Shown here in pieces: positions 1 to 9,659 of a stretch of 64,000 nt of DNA (within the stretch, counting starts at the first letter, position 1; every line of letters starts with the position of its first letter). Below the pieces are notes generated by a model. The model ran no database searches. It was not told the origin of the DNA and worked only from the letters and a program-made list of their open reading frames with translations. A program made the translations under genes and the position numbers. The DNA lies in NCBI GenBank assembly GCA_963585895.1, contig OY757912.1, positions 82,663,154 through 82,727,153 on the forward strand, written 5' to 3'. The stretch comes from Sepioteuthis lessoniana. Lineage: Eukaryota; Mollusca; Cephalopoda; Myopsida; Loliginidae.

Positions 1-50
1 TGTTCTCTGATGAAAGCAACAAGCTGGAAAGATACACATATGTAAGAACA
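1..50 (+). ncRNA. Hammerhead-like ribozyme motif in repeat J (copy 1)
   Basis: Seen: a type I hammerhead arrangement. Stem I is TGTTCT (1-6) with AGAACA (45-50), six perfect pairs. The core CTGATGA is at 7-13. Stem II is AAGC (14-17) with GCTG (23-26), with an A.G mismatch next to the core. GAA is at 27-29. Stem III is AGATA (30-34) with TATGT (39-43), loop CACA and one G.G mismatch. The residue before the stem I 3' strand is A (44), an allowed cleavage-site base. The second copy at 29878-29927 keeps the same plan with a perfect stem III. Inference: a self-cleaving RNA, at least ancestrally. Stem II is short, so activity is uncertain. Confidence 0.55.
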
Positions 51-75
51 AAAGAAAGAAAGAAATTAAAAAAAT
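1..75 (+). mobile_element. Repeat J (SINE-like), 3' end only
   Basis: The first 50 bases match the minus-strand repeat at 29850-30060 and are followed by an A-rich tail of aaag units, as expected for a retroposon 3' end. The 5' part lies outside the window. Confidence 0.55.
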
Positions 76-141
76 ATAAATATCTTCATAGACCTACCTA
101 TTTTAAAATATTTTCATTCTCTCTTTGGACATACAACAAAA

Positions 142-143
<2 letters not shown>

Positions 144-190
<47 letters not shown>
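144..190. repeat. (TA)n microsatellite
   Basis: About 23 uninterrupted TA units. Confidence 0.97.
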
Positions 191-193
<3 letters not shown>

Positions 194-206
194 CATTATT
201 ATCAGA

Positions 207-235
207 AGATCCCATCTGTATGACTGATGGGATCT
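207..235. other. Perfect 10-bp hairpin
   Basis: Arms agatcccatc (207-216) and gatgggatct (226-235) pair perfectly around a 9-nt loop, directly after the TA array. Function unknown; it may be a terminus of an old element. Confidence 0.6.
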
Positions 236-880
236 TGGAATTTATCTTCAGAGGATAACAAGGTCTTACTCAACAAGGGAGATTTCTTTGCTTAACCACT
301 AGAAAAAATAATTTCTTCTTTTCCAAATGATATCAAGTTACACTGTACAAAATTAAAATATTTATAAAACCACCTTGATGTGAGGCTAACAGAAAAACTT
401 TAGGACAATAAAAAATTTTTTAAAATGTTCTTAAAGTGTTCCAAAAGTTGAAAATTTACTGAATATCAAAGATTCAAATTCCAATAAAAAATTCTCTTCA
501 TAGAAAAAGGTATATTGTATACAATAGTGCAAATGAAAAATATTTCTAAGATTCAATGAAGCATAACAGATATCATGAAACTTTACATTATATCAACCTG
601 ACACTTAAGTATAAGATTGAAAATATGAACACTGAATTTTATACAAGACTGATTAATATTAGTGAATCAAGCTTTAAAAAAACTTTCTGAAAACGTTGAT
701 TTTACATCTTTGAATGTTTTTTAATTTCATATATTAAAAAAACGATCTTAACATTGAAATTATATTCATTTTAAAACTAAATTCTGATTTAAAAAATGAT
801 ATTTTGCATTTACATAGAGCCCACTATCTTGAAACTATCTTAGATGAGGGGATGTTGAAAATTTTTCAGGTCAACCATGA
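236..880. other. AT-rich sequence without recognised feature
   Basis: Only short interrupted frames on both strands; no repeat family recognised. Confidence 0.6.
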
Positions 881-1000
881 GTGTTATTTACTAAGCATAT
901 TTCAGTTGAGACATAAGGCCAGAAGTATGGTACACCAAGTGTGAACTAAACTCACAAACAATAGAATACTACTCTAGCTTGTAACTATTAAATGATTACT
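880..1000 (-). mobile_element. SINE-G fragment
   Basis: The phrase 'aaggccagaagtatggtac' followed by 'aaactcacaaac' matches the repeat cluster at 20330-20700, read here in the same orientation. Confidence 0.5.
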
Positions 1001-1405
1001 ATCAAATAAATCAACAACCAGTATAACAACAAAAGCATCTAAAAAAAAAGTGCACATGCAAATCTGGTATATTACCAAAGCTCAGGCTAGAACCTGTAAG
1101 GAGACAAATAATTATCCCCTTTAGAAAATGAGTGTGTCCATTGGATACCTTGTGAGGGTGTCATATGACAGTATCAGAAACCCTTTCTCAACCTCTTTTG
1201 CCTCTGTTCTTTGAATAGTAAAGAAGTTGTCTCCTGTTCCTACCATGGAACAGGAAAAACACAGAGATATGGCCATTTTATTTTTCAGCATCATCAAGTA
1301 AGCCCTTCTCCATTTGTGTACCCCTTCCATTTATTGCTTGTTCATAGAATAATATGTACTTATTTCTGGCTGTTAAAATATGTTTGATTATTTTTCAATG
1401 CTATT

Positions 1406-1407
<2 letters not shown>
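1001..1407. other. No supported feature
   Basis: A 69-codon minus frame (1121-1330) has no recognisable domain and no splice context. It is not called as a gene. Confidence 0.5.

Positions 1408-1465
<58 letters not shown>
1408..1465. repeat. (TA)n microsatellite
   Basis: About 29 TA units. Confidence 0.97.
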
Positions 1466-1466
<1 letters not shown>

Positions 1467-1841
1467 CTGTATGTGTAAATAAACTTGGCTTTCCTTCCAT
1501 TCAGTTCAGTGTTAAAAAGCTGAAATTCACCAAAGAATCAATTGTGAAAATTTTTATACTTTCTTTGATCCAATCTATATTCTAAAGTCCCAATTCTATG
1601 AATTCACTATATGAACAATGAAAAACTGAAAGTTGACACATCAAAATATCTAAGTGCACAAAAACAAATTAGAAATAGACACTTACACACTGATTATTAA
1701 AAAGAATAAATGTATAAAATAATTACTTCATAAACATTGCTCAATGATGTGATAAATGCAAACAAAATGAAAAACATTAATTGGAAATGAATCAAAAAGC
1801 TCCTAGGTTATTGCACTGAAACACTAATTGTGTTAAAATAT

Positions 1842-2480
1842 GAATAAAAATCATTAGCTGGTACACTAACATGTAAACTTTAAGCATCATTATTTCTGTT
1901 GTAGTCATCAGAATTTTTGTAGGTATATATTGGTTGGTTGTTTTGTTTTATGGCATATCAACCCTTTTCAGGTCATTTAACATTGAATTAAATTTCAAAC
2001 AATTCAGTTTAGTATAAGTACGCAGTTTCAATGTCAAAAACAGTTCTATTTAAATAATTCAGTTTAGCATAAGTAGACAGTTTAGTTCTATTTGACCCAT
2101 AGATAGGACCCTATCAGGTGCTACCACTTTGGGCTAGAGTAGACCTAGGAGCAATGGCAATGAAGGGGTACTCTGCATTCCCCAAAGCTCTAGCATTATG
2201 GGAACCTCACCATCAGATTGTTTAGTGTCATATCTAGGACACCCATTGGGGAAGTCTTACCTTTCTGCAGAGAAGCAGTTGGTATATTCTACAGCCCCAG
2301 CTAACTGGGCAAGTATATTATTGTAACACAGCAAAAATAGCATTTTATCAAGATTTTTATAAGAGGAATAGCATTAATGCATTCATTTCAAGAATAAAAT
2401 TTCCAGTGCAATTTATGATTTAATCATAATAGTGTAGGAATCTGTGTTTGTACTCATCCAAATAATAAAGACAATATTTT
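1842..2480 (+). repeat. Repeat K copy interrupted by a SINE-B
   Basis: 1842-1929 and 2313-2480 align to 3190-3420, sharing 'aatcattagctggtac', 'acagcaaaaatagca' and 'tttgtactca'. The paralogue lacks the 383-bp SINE-B found here. Further K relatives lie at 5740-6190 and 36230-36470. Class unknown. Confidence 0.7.
1930..2312 (-). mobile_element. SINE-B, full length, with target-site duplication
   Basis: Minus-strand element. The 3' tail 'atggcatatcaaccc' (reverse sense) is at 1950 and the body 'gacccatagataggacc' follows at 2095. The 5' head is at 2280-2312. The flanks gtatata (1923-1929) and gtatatt (2313-2319) look like a 7-bp duplication. The internal array has units around 'aattcagtttagtataagta', matching 45890-46010. 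Confidence 0.75.
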
Positions 2481-2484
2481 TTAA

Positions 2485-2756
2485 TTAATCTATCATCTTT
2501 ACTCAAAGTTGTATTAATGAAAGACTACTGCCTAAATACATAATATTTGACAAGTTAGACATTCTAAATGTGTAAGTATAAATTTTATTTGTGATAATTC
2601 TAATAGTGCAATTTCAAAGTGTTAGTTTAATATGCATTCCAAAAAATCCTTAGGGAAAAATTTTTCCAAAGCTCTTGTAGAATAAATTTTAATTACAAAA
2701 TGTACTTTGGGATATATTTTTATTTTAATCCTGGACAAGGTAAGATACTTCTGCCC

Positions 2757-2791
<35 letters not shown>

Positions 2792-2800
2792 TAACCCAGT
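2485..2800 (+). repeat. Repeat K, upstream module
   Basis: Aligns with 5740-6050 in the same orientation: 'catctttactcaaag', 'ctacctaaatacataata', 'ccaaagctcttg'. Both end in a TA array followed by a diverged 'cagcaaaaatagc'. Confidence 0.7.
2761..2789. repeat. (TA)n microsatellite
   Basis: About 14 TA units inside repeat K. Confidence 0.95.
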
Positions 2801-2837
2801 AAAAATGGGACATCATTTTATCAGAAAAATTAAAGTA

Positions 2838-3105
2838 AAGTAAGTAAAGTTGTCGACCTTAGTTGAGAGTAATCCAAAGGCTCCATTTTCAATAGCTACT
2901 ACACCGAAGTGTAGGGGAGGGCACTACTCCATTCCTTGGATTGCTTTACTTTACCCCTGATCCTTACCTTATAATGCTGAATGCCAAGCAAGGCAGCATC
3001 AAGTACCATTTTTTGAGTCTTTGGTATGACTCAACTGGGGATTGAACTCCAGTCTTCCAGACCATTGGCGAATACTCTACATTAGGCCAATTACTTTACT
3101 TTTAT
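2838..3105 (-). mobile_element. SINE-I, tRNA-derived
   Basis: Read on the minus strand it starts near 3105. It has a B-box-like 'gagttcaatcccc' (about 3038-3050) and ends in a tail of taaag-type units at 2830-2850. No second copy was recognised in the window. Confidence 0.55.
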
Positions 3106-3189
3106 TAAAAAGAATACACTTAGAAAATAAAGCAGTTCTTGAAATATAAAGTTATTTTCTTCCCAATTTGCAAATGAATGATAATTTAA

Positions 3190-3420
3190 ATAAAAATCAT
3201 TAGCTGGTACGCTATTATGTAAACTTTAAGTATCATTAATTCTATTATAATCATCAGAATTTTGTATGTACATAATTGTAACAGCAAAAATAGCACATTG
3301 TATAAAGATTTTTATAAGAGCAATAGCATTAAAAGTTTGTACTCACCCAAATAATAATTTCTAAAGGAAGATTAGTATAACATGCTAATTATAATGTACT
3401 GCTACTTTATCTGCAATAAG
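3190..3420 (+). repeat. Repeat K, uninterrupted copy
   Basis: Continuous counterpart of 1842-2480. At the point where the other copy holds a SINE-B this one reads 'gtatgtacataattgtaac'. Confidence 0.7.
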
Positions 3421-3687
3421 ATAAATTCTATAAATATGTGACTTCACATCAAGTTTAACAGCTTTTTTTTGTTTTCTTTTGACTAAATTTTCCGTGCCAA
3501 AAAAGGTTAAAACATTAATTGTAAATAACTGATTATATCTAAAATTATTCAATTGCCATTTTACTAAATAATATATAGATAAATATAGATAAATAAAATA
3601 TTTACCAATATTCTGTCAAGATGAAAATTAAAGATTACTGACAAAACATGTTAAAAATAAAGCACACAGCACCTTTAAACAACAAAG

Positions 3688-4252
3688 ATGAGTCAAAAGT
3701 TTTGCAATATTTTAGTAATATGAGGTACAATTCAGCAGCTCTAAATGCTTTTGTAGAAGTCGTGAAGGTGATGAGCCACGCTAGACTGTGAGATGTCAAG
3801 CTTGTCTGATATTCTCCAAGTGCCACTCACCAGATTTATCTCTATGACTTCAAGCATGGACTTGGAATACATGCCTTTAGGCCAACCTGACCTTGCCTGA
3901 TTATCAAGGTTCTTGCAACTCAAATGAAATTTCTTGAACCATCTGGTTACTGTACTGTGATCAACGACATTTTCACCTTTCACACATAATTGTTTTTAGT
4001 TGCTTCTGTGGTGTTATGGCCCAGTCTAACTGTATAAAGCATAAATTCCTGAATAAGACTATGTTGCACATTCATCAGTGCAGATTTCAAATCACACACA
4101 TGGAGTGAAGCAATGCACAACATGTCAGTGCACCAACTACCAAGATACTACCAATCACAGTGGGTATCTTCAATGGCTTGAACTGCTTTGGTCACAGGAT
4201 ATATGTACTGCAAACTAGCATGTCTCAAAATACTGCAAAACTTTTGGCTCAC
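3688..4252 (-). mobile_element. Non-autonomous mariner-like element with inverted termini
   Basis: Termini: 'gagtcaaaagttttgcaat' at the left and 'actgcaaaacttttggctc' at the right are imperfect inverted repeats. Inside is an N-terminal transposase fragment on the minus strand and no catalytic domain. The length, about 565 bp, is under half of an intact mariner. Exact ends and the TA duplication are not resolved. Confidence 0.65.
3741..3983 (-). pseudogene. Mariner transposase N-terminal HTH fragment
   Basis: The 80-residue frame contains 'VDHSTVTRWFKKF' and 'RSGWPKG', followed by 'DISQSSVAHHLHD'. Together these are the paired helix-turn-helix DNA-binding region and linker of GVQW3/SETMAR-type mariner transposases. 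The family normally has about 345 residues with three catalytic aspartates; none of the catalytic core is present. It lies within the inverted termini of the 565-bp element. The start at 3983 is simply the first ATG, and upstream coding sequence is probably lost. It cannot move itself but could be mobilised by a related transposase that recognises its termini. High confidence in the family, low in any function. Confidence 0.8.
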
Positions 4253-4641
4253 AGTAGTACTATAAATGAACTGATAAAATTTCAGCCTTTTTACTTGACT
4301 GCTATTAATTAAAACTATTTGTTTATAACTTAAACCTTAAGTGAAAGAAAACTGCTAGCATAAAAACAGAAAATGTACTTTGTAAATTATTCAGCCACAA
4401 GAATGCATTTGGTTTCAATCAGAAAAGAAAAATCTCCTGAGCAAGACAACTTGAACTGAGGTTCAATACAAACAGATACAAAAATGGGATATTTCTATTA
4501 GAATACTGATTTTTATCTATTTCTAAGATAACTCTGACACCAAATTAGATAACTAGATAAACTGCTTTACTTGCAGGTACATTTTGTCTTCTCCCTTACA
4601 AATATAAAGAGAGAAAAAAATTATATGAATACTTTTTAGCA
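4253..4641. other. No recognised feature
   Basis: AT-rich sequence between the mariner-like element and the LINE tail; no repeat family recognised. Confidence 0.5.
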
Positions 4642-4643
4642 GT

Positions 4644-4675
<32 letters not shown>
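4644..4675. repeat. (ATC)n / LINE 3' tail
   Basis: Nearly 11 ATC units, read as (TGA)n on the LINE strand. Confidence 0.97.
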
Positions 4676-4689
4676 GTCATGCCACCAGC

Positions 4690-5280
4690 ATGGATCTCCC
4701 TGATCCTCTCCTGCCACCCTTCTCTATCATCCATCGCTCCCAGTAGGTCTTCAAGGCTACATCCTGTATCAGCACAGAGTCGTATATAGGTTCTAGCTGG
4801 TTGTCTTGCTTTTGCTCATCCATGTGAAGGGATCCACAGGAGTATGTCATTTATGAGTTTGTCCCTACTTCTCCAGCAGTGTCCCACATGTCTGGTTCGT
4901 CTAGCTTGGATAGTTTTTGCGATGAGTGGCCGTACAGCTGCTGCTTTGTTGGGTGCTGCCTCCAGGGCTTGTTCAATATTGCTAGCAACAATCTCGTATA
5001 ATTGCCGTCAAGCTTTTTCTCCATACGTTTAGTTAGCGTCCATGTAGTGCATCCATATAGCAGTATTGACATGACTACTGCTTGGAAAAAACTGCGTTTT
5101 ATTTCATCGGTCAGGGCTGACTTCCATATGATCGATAGCCTATCAATAGTTGCCCATGCCTTTGCTAGTCACATGTTGATGTCTGTCTCGGTTGATGAGA
5201 TACTGCTTCCTAGGTAGGTGAACTTGTCTACTAGTTTCAGAGAACTATTGTTTAGTGTAGAGATGTTGCCTCTTTCAAAA
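4690..5280 (-). pseudogene. LINE reverse transcriptase, C-terminal part
   Basis: On the minus strand the frames encode 'LLYGCTTWTLTKRMEKKLDG', then 'YTRLLLAILNKPWRQHPTKQ' and the 'PDMWDTAGE' region. These are the conserved C-terminal portion of the LINE ORF2 protein found in all LINE fragments of this window. The upstream half (5073-5280) covers the thumb region before 'LLYGC'. The catalytic motif YADD is not included because the copy is 5' truncated. Frames switch at least twice, for example around 4850 where the HCW-like motif has decayed to 'DTAGE'. Family assignment is firm; the exact clade (RTE-like) is inferred from the trinucleotide tail and short 3' UTR. Confidence 0.8.
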
Positions 5281-5285
5281 AGTTT

Positions 5286-5739
5286 TAGCTGTATAATCAA
5301 ACCATAAACATTTCAAAACAACCAAAGAGTTCAAAAAAAGAAAAAAGAGAGTTCCTATAAAATCTTCCACCATGCTGCTTTGAAAGATTCCTTTATTAGT
5401 CATCTAATATATAATTCTCTTTGCTTGCTTGTAACTTACAGACTCCTAGGCTAATGGGCTAATCTTGATGAAACTTGGCATGTGAACTCCCTTGATCTCA
5501 AGGAGTGTCTTAAAAGCTATTTGTAGAGAATCTGGAACATTTTGACTAAAAATTAATCAGGAAGGTCTAATTTATACAGAAAGTAAATAAATTTGCTATT
5601 GGCAGGAGAACTTTCCTCACTCCTGTAGTAAGAAGGAAGCACTCCCTAGAGGAAAACCTTCTGGAGTAAAATTAATCAGAAAGCTTTTGTAAAGAAAGCA
5701 AATAAAATTTACTAAGATGAAAGAAAATATTTCTAAATT
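5286..5739. other. No recognised feature
   Basis: AT-rich; no repeat family identified. Confidence 0.5.
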
Positions 5740-6190
5740 CATCATCTTTACTCAAAGATGTATTAATGAAAATCTACTACCTAAATACATAATACTTTCT
5801 GAGTTAGTCATTATCAATTTAAACATTTGAATTTCATTTGAGATAATTTTTTGACAACTTTCTTTCATGGGTGTTATTTTAAAGTGTTCAATATGCCTGC
5901 CAAAAACCCCGTATACTGGCGGAAAATCTCCCAAAGCTCTTGCAGAAGAAATTTTGATTTAACACAAATATATTTTAGGATATTATTTTTCATCCCAGAC
6001 TAGGCTGGATACTTCTGTTAGTGTAACTATATATATATATATATATATGAATGTAACCATAAAACAGCAAAAATAGCGCATCATTTTATTTGAGCAATTC
6101 ACTTAAAATGCTTTAACTTAGAGAATATTGCAATTTCAACTGAATGATAATTTTTGGGAGTCTACATTCATACTGAATGTTATTTTTTAA
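5740..6190 (+). repeat. Repeat K, longest copy
   Basis: Contains the upstream module (matching 2485-2800), a TA array at 6029-6048 and the downstream module 'acagcaaaaatagcgcatc' (matching 3280 and 36240). This copy links the two modules into one family. Confidence 0.65.
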
Positions 6191-6978
6191 TCATTCATAT
6201 TCTCAGTGAGATAGAGATAAATATGAAATCCTATTTAAAACCCTTCACTTATTTCTAAGTAAAAGCAACATTATGGATTTCTGTTACAAGGGGAACTCAA
6301 TGTGTTTATAGGTAGTCGAGTGACTTAAATATGCCTCTTATACTAAAATAAAGCCTTTCACCATCAATACTATAAGTATCTGTGAAAGAATTTAAACAGT
6401 TCAAATGGATCTAAAAATAATAAATAGGATGAAATAAAATTAATAATAAAATTAACAGTTCCTTGAAATTTTTATTCACAATTCCACATTTGAAGTTGTT
6501 GTTCAACTATGCGCTTCTCTACAAACATATAATACTCATCATTTGTAAAATGACAAGTGAAAGAAATGAGCTGCTAAGCTAAAAAAAATCGATTTGTTTA
6601 TTATTAAGAGACTGGGATCATGGGGTCCATAAATTTTATATTCCCTATTTTCAGCATTGCCATATATTTACATGTGTATCCCCTCTGGTAGTGAGACAAT
6701 GTGACTACTTCACGACAATTCAAAATGACTATTCATGAAAGTAGATTATTGAACACAAAGTAAAAATTAAGCAAAACATTTTCTTTTTTAGCTAAGTGGA
6801 TTATTTCTTTTACTTGTTACTGTATTTCATCTATTTATGAGAAATAATATTTATAGATAATTCTTTATAATAGTCAAGAATGTTAAGAGCAAATTTCCTC
6901 TAGTAAAAAGCATCAAAGATAGACTAAATTAACCAAATTGTTTTACACTCTCACACACATGCACATATATACACATAT
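6191..6978. other. No recognised feature
   Basis: AT-rich sequence ending in a short CA-rich stretch (6945-6975) next to the mariner terminus. Confidence 0.5.
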
Positions 6979-6980
6979 TA

Positions 6981-7864
6981 GGTGCATACGATAAGTTTCC
7001 AAACTTTTTTCGTATGGCCACTTTTATTGATAGTACACACATGAAACTCTAGTCCCCTTCGAAGTAATCTCCTCCGGCTGCAATGCACTTGTTGTACTGT
7101 TCCAACAACTTCTGGAAGGCCCCATGGAAGTCCTCTTGTGTGAGCGTGTCAATGACCTTCTTCACAGCCTCTTTCATCTCCTCAATTATCACATAATGAC
7201 AGCCTCTAAGCTTAGGGAACAACCAAAAGTCACAGGGAGCAAGGTCTGGACTATAGGGATGGTGACAAACTGTCTTAATGCCCATCTTGGTCAAATAGTC
7301 TGTGACAAGGATAGAGTTGTGGACTGGTGGATTGTCCTGATGGAAATGCCACTGACCCAGTTTGAAGAGTGTTGGCCACTTCCAATGGAATCTCTTCCTG
7401 AACTCCCTTAAAACCTCAACATGGTAACCCTAACCCTTTGGCCAATCAACTCTGGTATATTGACTTCCTTACTCCTCCCACACCTCTCATCATTCCTCAC
7501 AGACTCCCTGCCTCCCTTGAATCTCTTATGCCACTCAAAAACTGATGCTTGATTCATGCAAAATGCTTCAAAAGCAGTCTGACACATTCCATACGTTTCT
7601 GTGGCATTTTTTCCAAGTTTAAAACAGAATTTTATTGCATATGGTTCTTCTAAAGTGTCAGATTGCATTTTTGAAATTCACCAGCTGTGACAATCAGGCT
7701 TTAGTAGGGTGTATTCCAATTGCTGCTGTAGCTGTTCATTTGGAGCTGAAATCATAGAAATTGGCCAGTCATCTCATAAGATGTATAGCAATAACATACT
7801 GAACTTTCAAGAGTCTACGACAATTTTAAATGCCCATACGAAAAAAGTCTGGAACAGTCACCCT
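6981..7864 (-). mobile_element. Internally deleted mariner element with both termini
   Basis: Left terminus 6981-7022 and right terminus 7829-7864 are inverted; the best-matching part is 'aaacttttttcgtatgg' against 'ccatacgaaaaaagtct'. TA dinucleotides flank both ends (6979-6980, 7865-7866), the target duplication expected of mariners. Total about 884 bp against about 1.3 kb for an intact element; the missing part is central. Confidence 0.85.
7049..7668 (-). pseudogene. Mariner transposase (DD34D), central region deleted
   Basis: The N-terminal part (7408-7668) reads from 'EPYAIKFCFKLGKNATETYG' through 'VFEWHKRFKGGRESVRNDE' to 'GQRVRVTMLRF', the paired helix-turn-helix region. The C-terminal part (7049-7360) reads 'HQDNPPVHN' and 'HHPYSPDLAPCDFWLFPKL' and ends 'AAGGDYFEGD'. 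The second and third catalytic aspartates, in QDN and PCD, are separated by 34 residues, the mariner spacing. The segment with the first aspartate is missing, and the frame shifts where the halves join (about 7400). The usual alanine in QDNAP is proline. GVQW3-type deleted mariners of this shape are common in animal genomes. It cannot encode active transposase but has both termini. Confidence 0.88.
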
Positions 7865-7971
7865 TAGCAAGACCAGCAGGCCACTGTAAGCAATGGGTCA
7901 CAAAATGATAAATGAAAGGTAAGTATGTAACAAAAGCTTATTATAAATCATTGATTTTAACAGAATGTCTA

Positions 7972-8345
7972 CTTGTCTAGGGTTATTTTATACCAAAAGT
8001 TAGATAATTGAATTCATTGTACATTCATATTTACTTTTCTGTGTAGTTGTTTGAGGGTTTTTCCTTTTTTTGCACACGGTCTTATTGAATGCAATTAATT
8101 CTTTAACAGATCTATTTGACCTATAGATAAAACCCTAACAGGTACTACCATTTTGGGTCAGAGTGGACCTGAGAATAATGGTAACAAAGAGGTACTCCAC
8201 ACTCCCCAGATCTCCAAAACTGGAGCCATATCACCAGATGCTGTTTAGTGTCATACCTAGTACATCCCTTTTTTAGGGGGTGTGGTTTTACCACTCTTCA
8301 GAGGATACAGTCAGTAAATTCCAAACCCCACCAACAAAGTGGTTA
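7972..8345 (-). mobile_element. SINE-B copy
   Basis: Reverse-sense 3' part 'ctagggttattttatacc', internal 'gtgtagttgttt' segment and body 'gacctatagataaaaccc'; 5' head at 8300-8345. Nearly full length. Confidence 0.75.
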
Positions 8346-9235
8346 ATTATAAAGAGACAAAATGTAAATCCAAATTAACAGAGTGTAAGACATTTATTGG
8401 CTCTAGATTTTAAAAGTACAAGATTGTAGTTTGGAGAACATGAAGGAGTTTGATCAACAGTGAAGATGTTTTAGAAAAAAATATCTTGGAATAGGCCATG
8501 ATTCTAGCATGAGGAACTTTCAGAAAGAACTGATGCCACTTGCTGGAGACAGCAAAACAAGTTCTTACAAGAAACTCACAAATAGGTAGAACTAATGAAT
8601 GCAGTTTATATGAAAATCATCCATAAAAGTGGCAATAGAAAAAGGACAAACTGACCACCTTCTAATGATGGAAATGTAGCCAGATTGTCCTTCTTCTACA
8701 GCTACTTTTATGGAAGATGTTTAGATGAGTGGATTCCATTGGCTCCAACTCTTTGAGAATTTCCAGTAAGAATTTTCAAAGACTGTTACTTCTATTAGGC
8801 AATAAGTGTGTATCAAATATGTAATCAATATATATCTGATATAAAACCAATATAGTAACCATAACATTTTTTTGGATTATTTATGTAAAGTCCATCACTT
8901 TTGCCTAAAATCAGAGGAGTATCTGTACATTTTGCCGAAGATTAAAATATCTGCACTTGAAGCAATCTAATGGTTAATACACTGATATACACTGACTAGT
9001 GTTCTAAGCTTGATTATTATTTTAGATATTATAGTTTATACTACATCAGAGTTTAATAATGACAATTCTTCTCAGAAATTCTAATCGAAAGTCATTTCAA
9101 AGAGTATAAAATTTAATACTTCTTAAAAAATAAATACAAAATAAGAAAAAAAACCAGATGTATGAATTTATTTATATTCGTAATATATTTTATTAGATTT
9201 CCATTGGTACAAATACTACAAACTTCAGATAGCAG
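8346..9235. other. Mostly unrecognised; possible weak repeat D relative
   Basis: 8400-8640 shows only loose resemblance to repeat D ('aaaatcatccataaaagt'). The rest shows nothing I can name. Confidence 0.4.
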
Positions 9236-9465
9236 GCAAAATGCACAGATATTACACTTTAATCCTGGACTGAAATGCCATGGAGCAACATTCTGATCCA
9301 AGAATGAATGCTCAGATACCCATCATTTGATCCAAGGCAAAAGTGCTACAAAGCAACACACTGATCCTAAGCAGGATGCACAGATACTTCACTTTGATCT
9401 CAGGCAGAAATGTCATGGAACAGCACTGATCTTAAGCAGAATGCACAGATACTACATTTGCAGGA
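9236..9465. repeat. Minisatellite, about 67-bp unit, 3.3 copies
   Basis: Units begin near 9243, 9310, 9379 and 9444 with 'gcacagata(c/t)'. Each contains 'gatccaag(c/a)' and 'aaatg(c/t)(c/t)atgga' in diverged form. Confidence 0.75.
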
Positions 9466-9659
9466 ATTAAAGAGAGGAAAACAAAAAAATAAATACAGAA
9501 TATATCACATTATTTATTCTATCAATATTTTTAAAAATAAAACTTAGTTTACTTTTAATAAAATGGCTTAAATTGTGCTTGTAAAGAATAATTCCTACAT
9601 TTCTGAATTTGTATGTTAAGAAAAAATATTATTGATACACGTACATACATGTATATACA

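Larger units (their letters stand above)
4642..5285 (-). mobile_element. RTE-like LINE fragment with intact 3' end
   Basis: A 5'-truncated copy on the minus strand. The 3' untranslated segment runs into a trinucleotide tail (4644-4675), as usual for RTE-type LINEs. It encodes the C-terminal part of the reverse-transcriptase protein. It is clearly less decayed than the copies at 30.7 and 37.8 kb. Confidence 0.85.

Noticed and set aside
2622..2816. Minus-strand frame with a Tyr-Ile run
   Set aside because: The run is a translated TA microsatellite inside repeat K.
4844..5217. Plus-strand frames of 62 and 71 codons
   Set aside because: They are antisense shadows of the LINE coding sequence on the minus strand.
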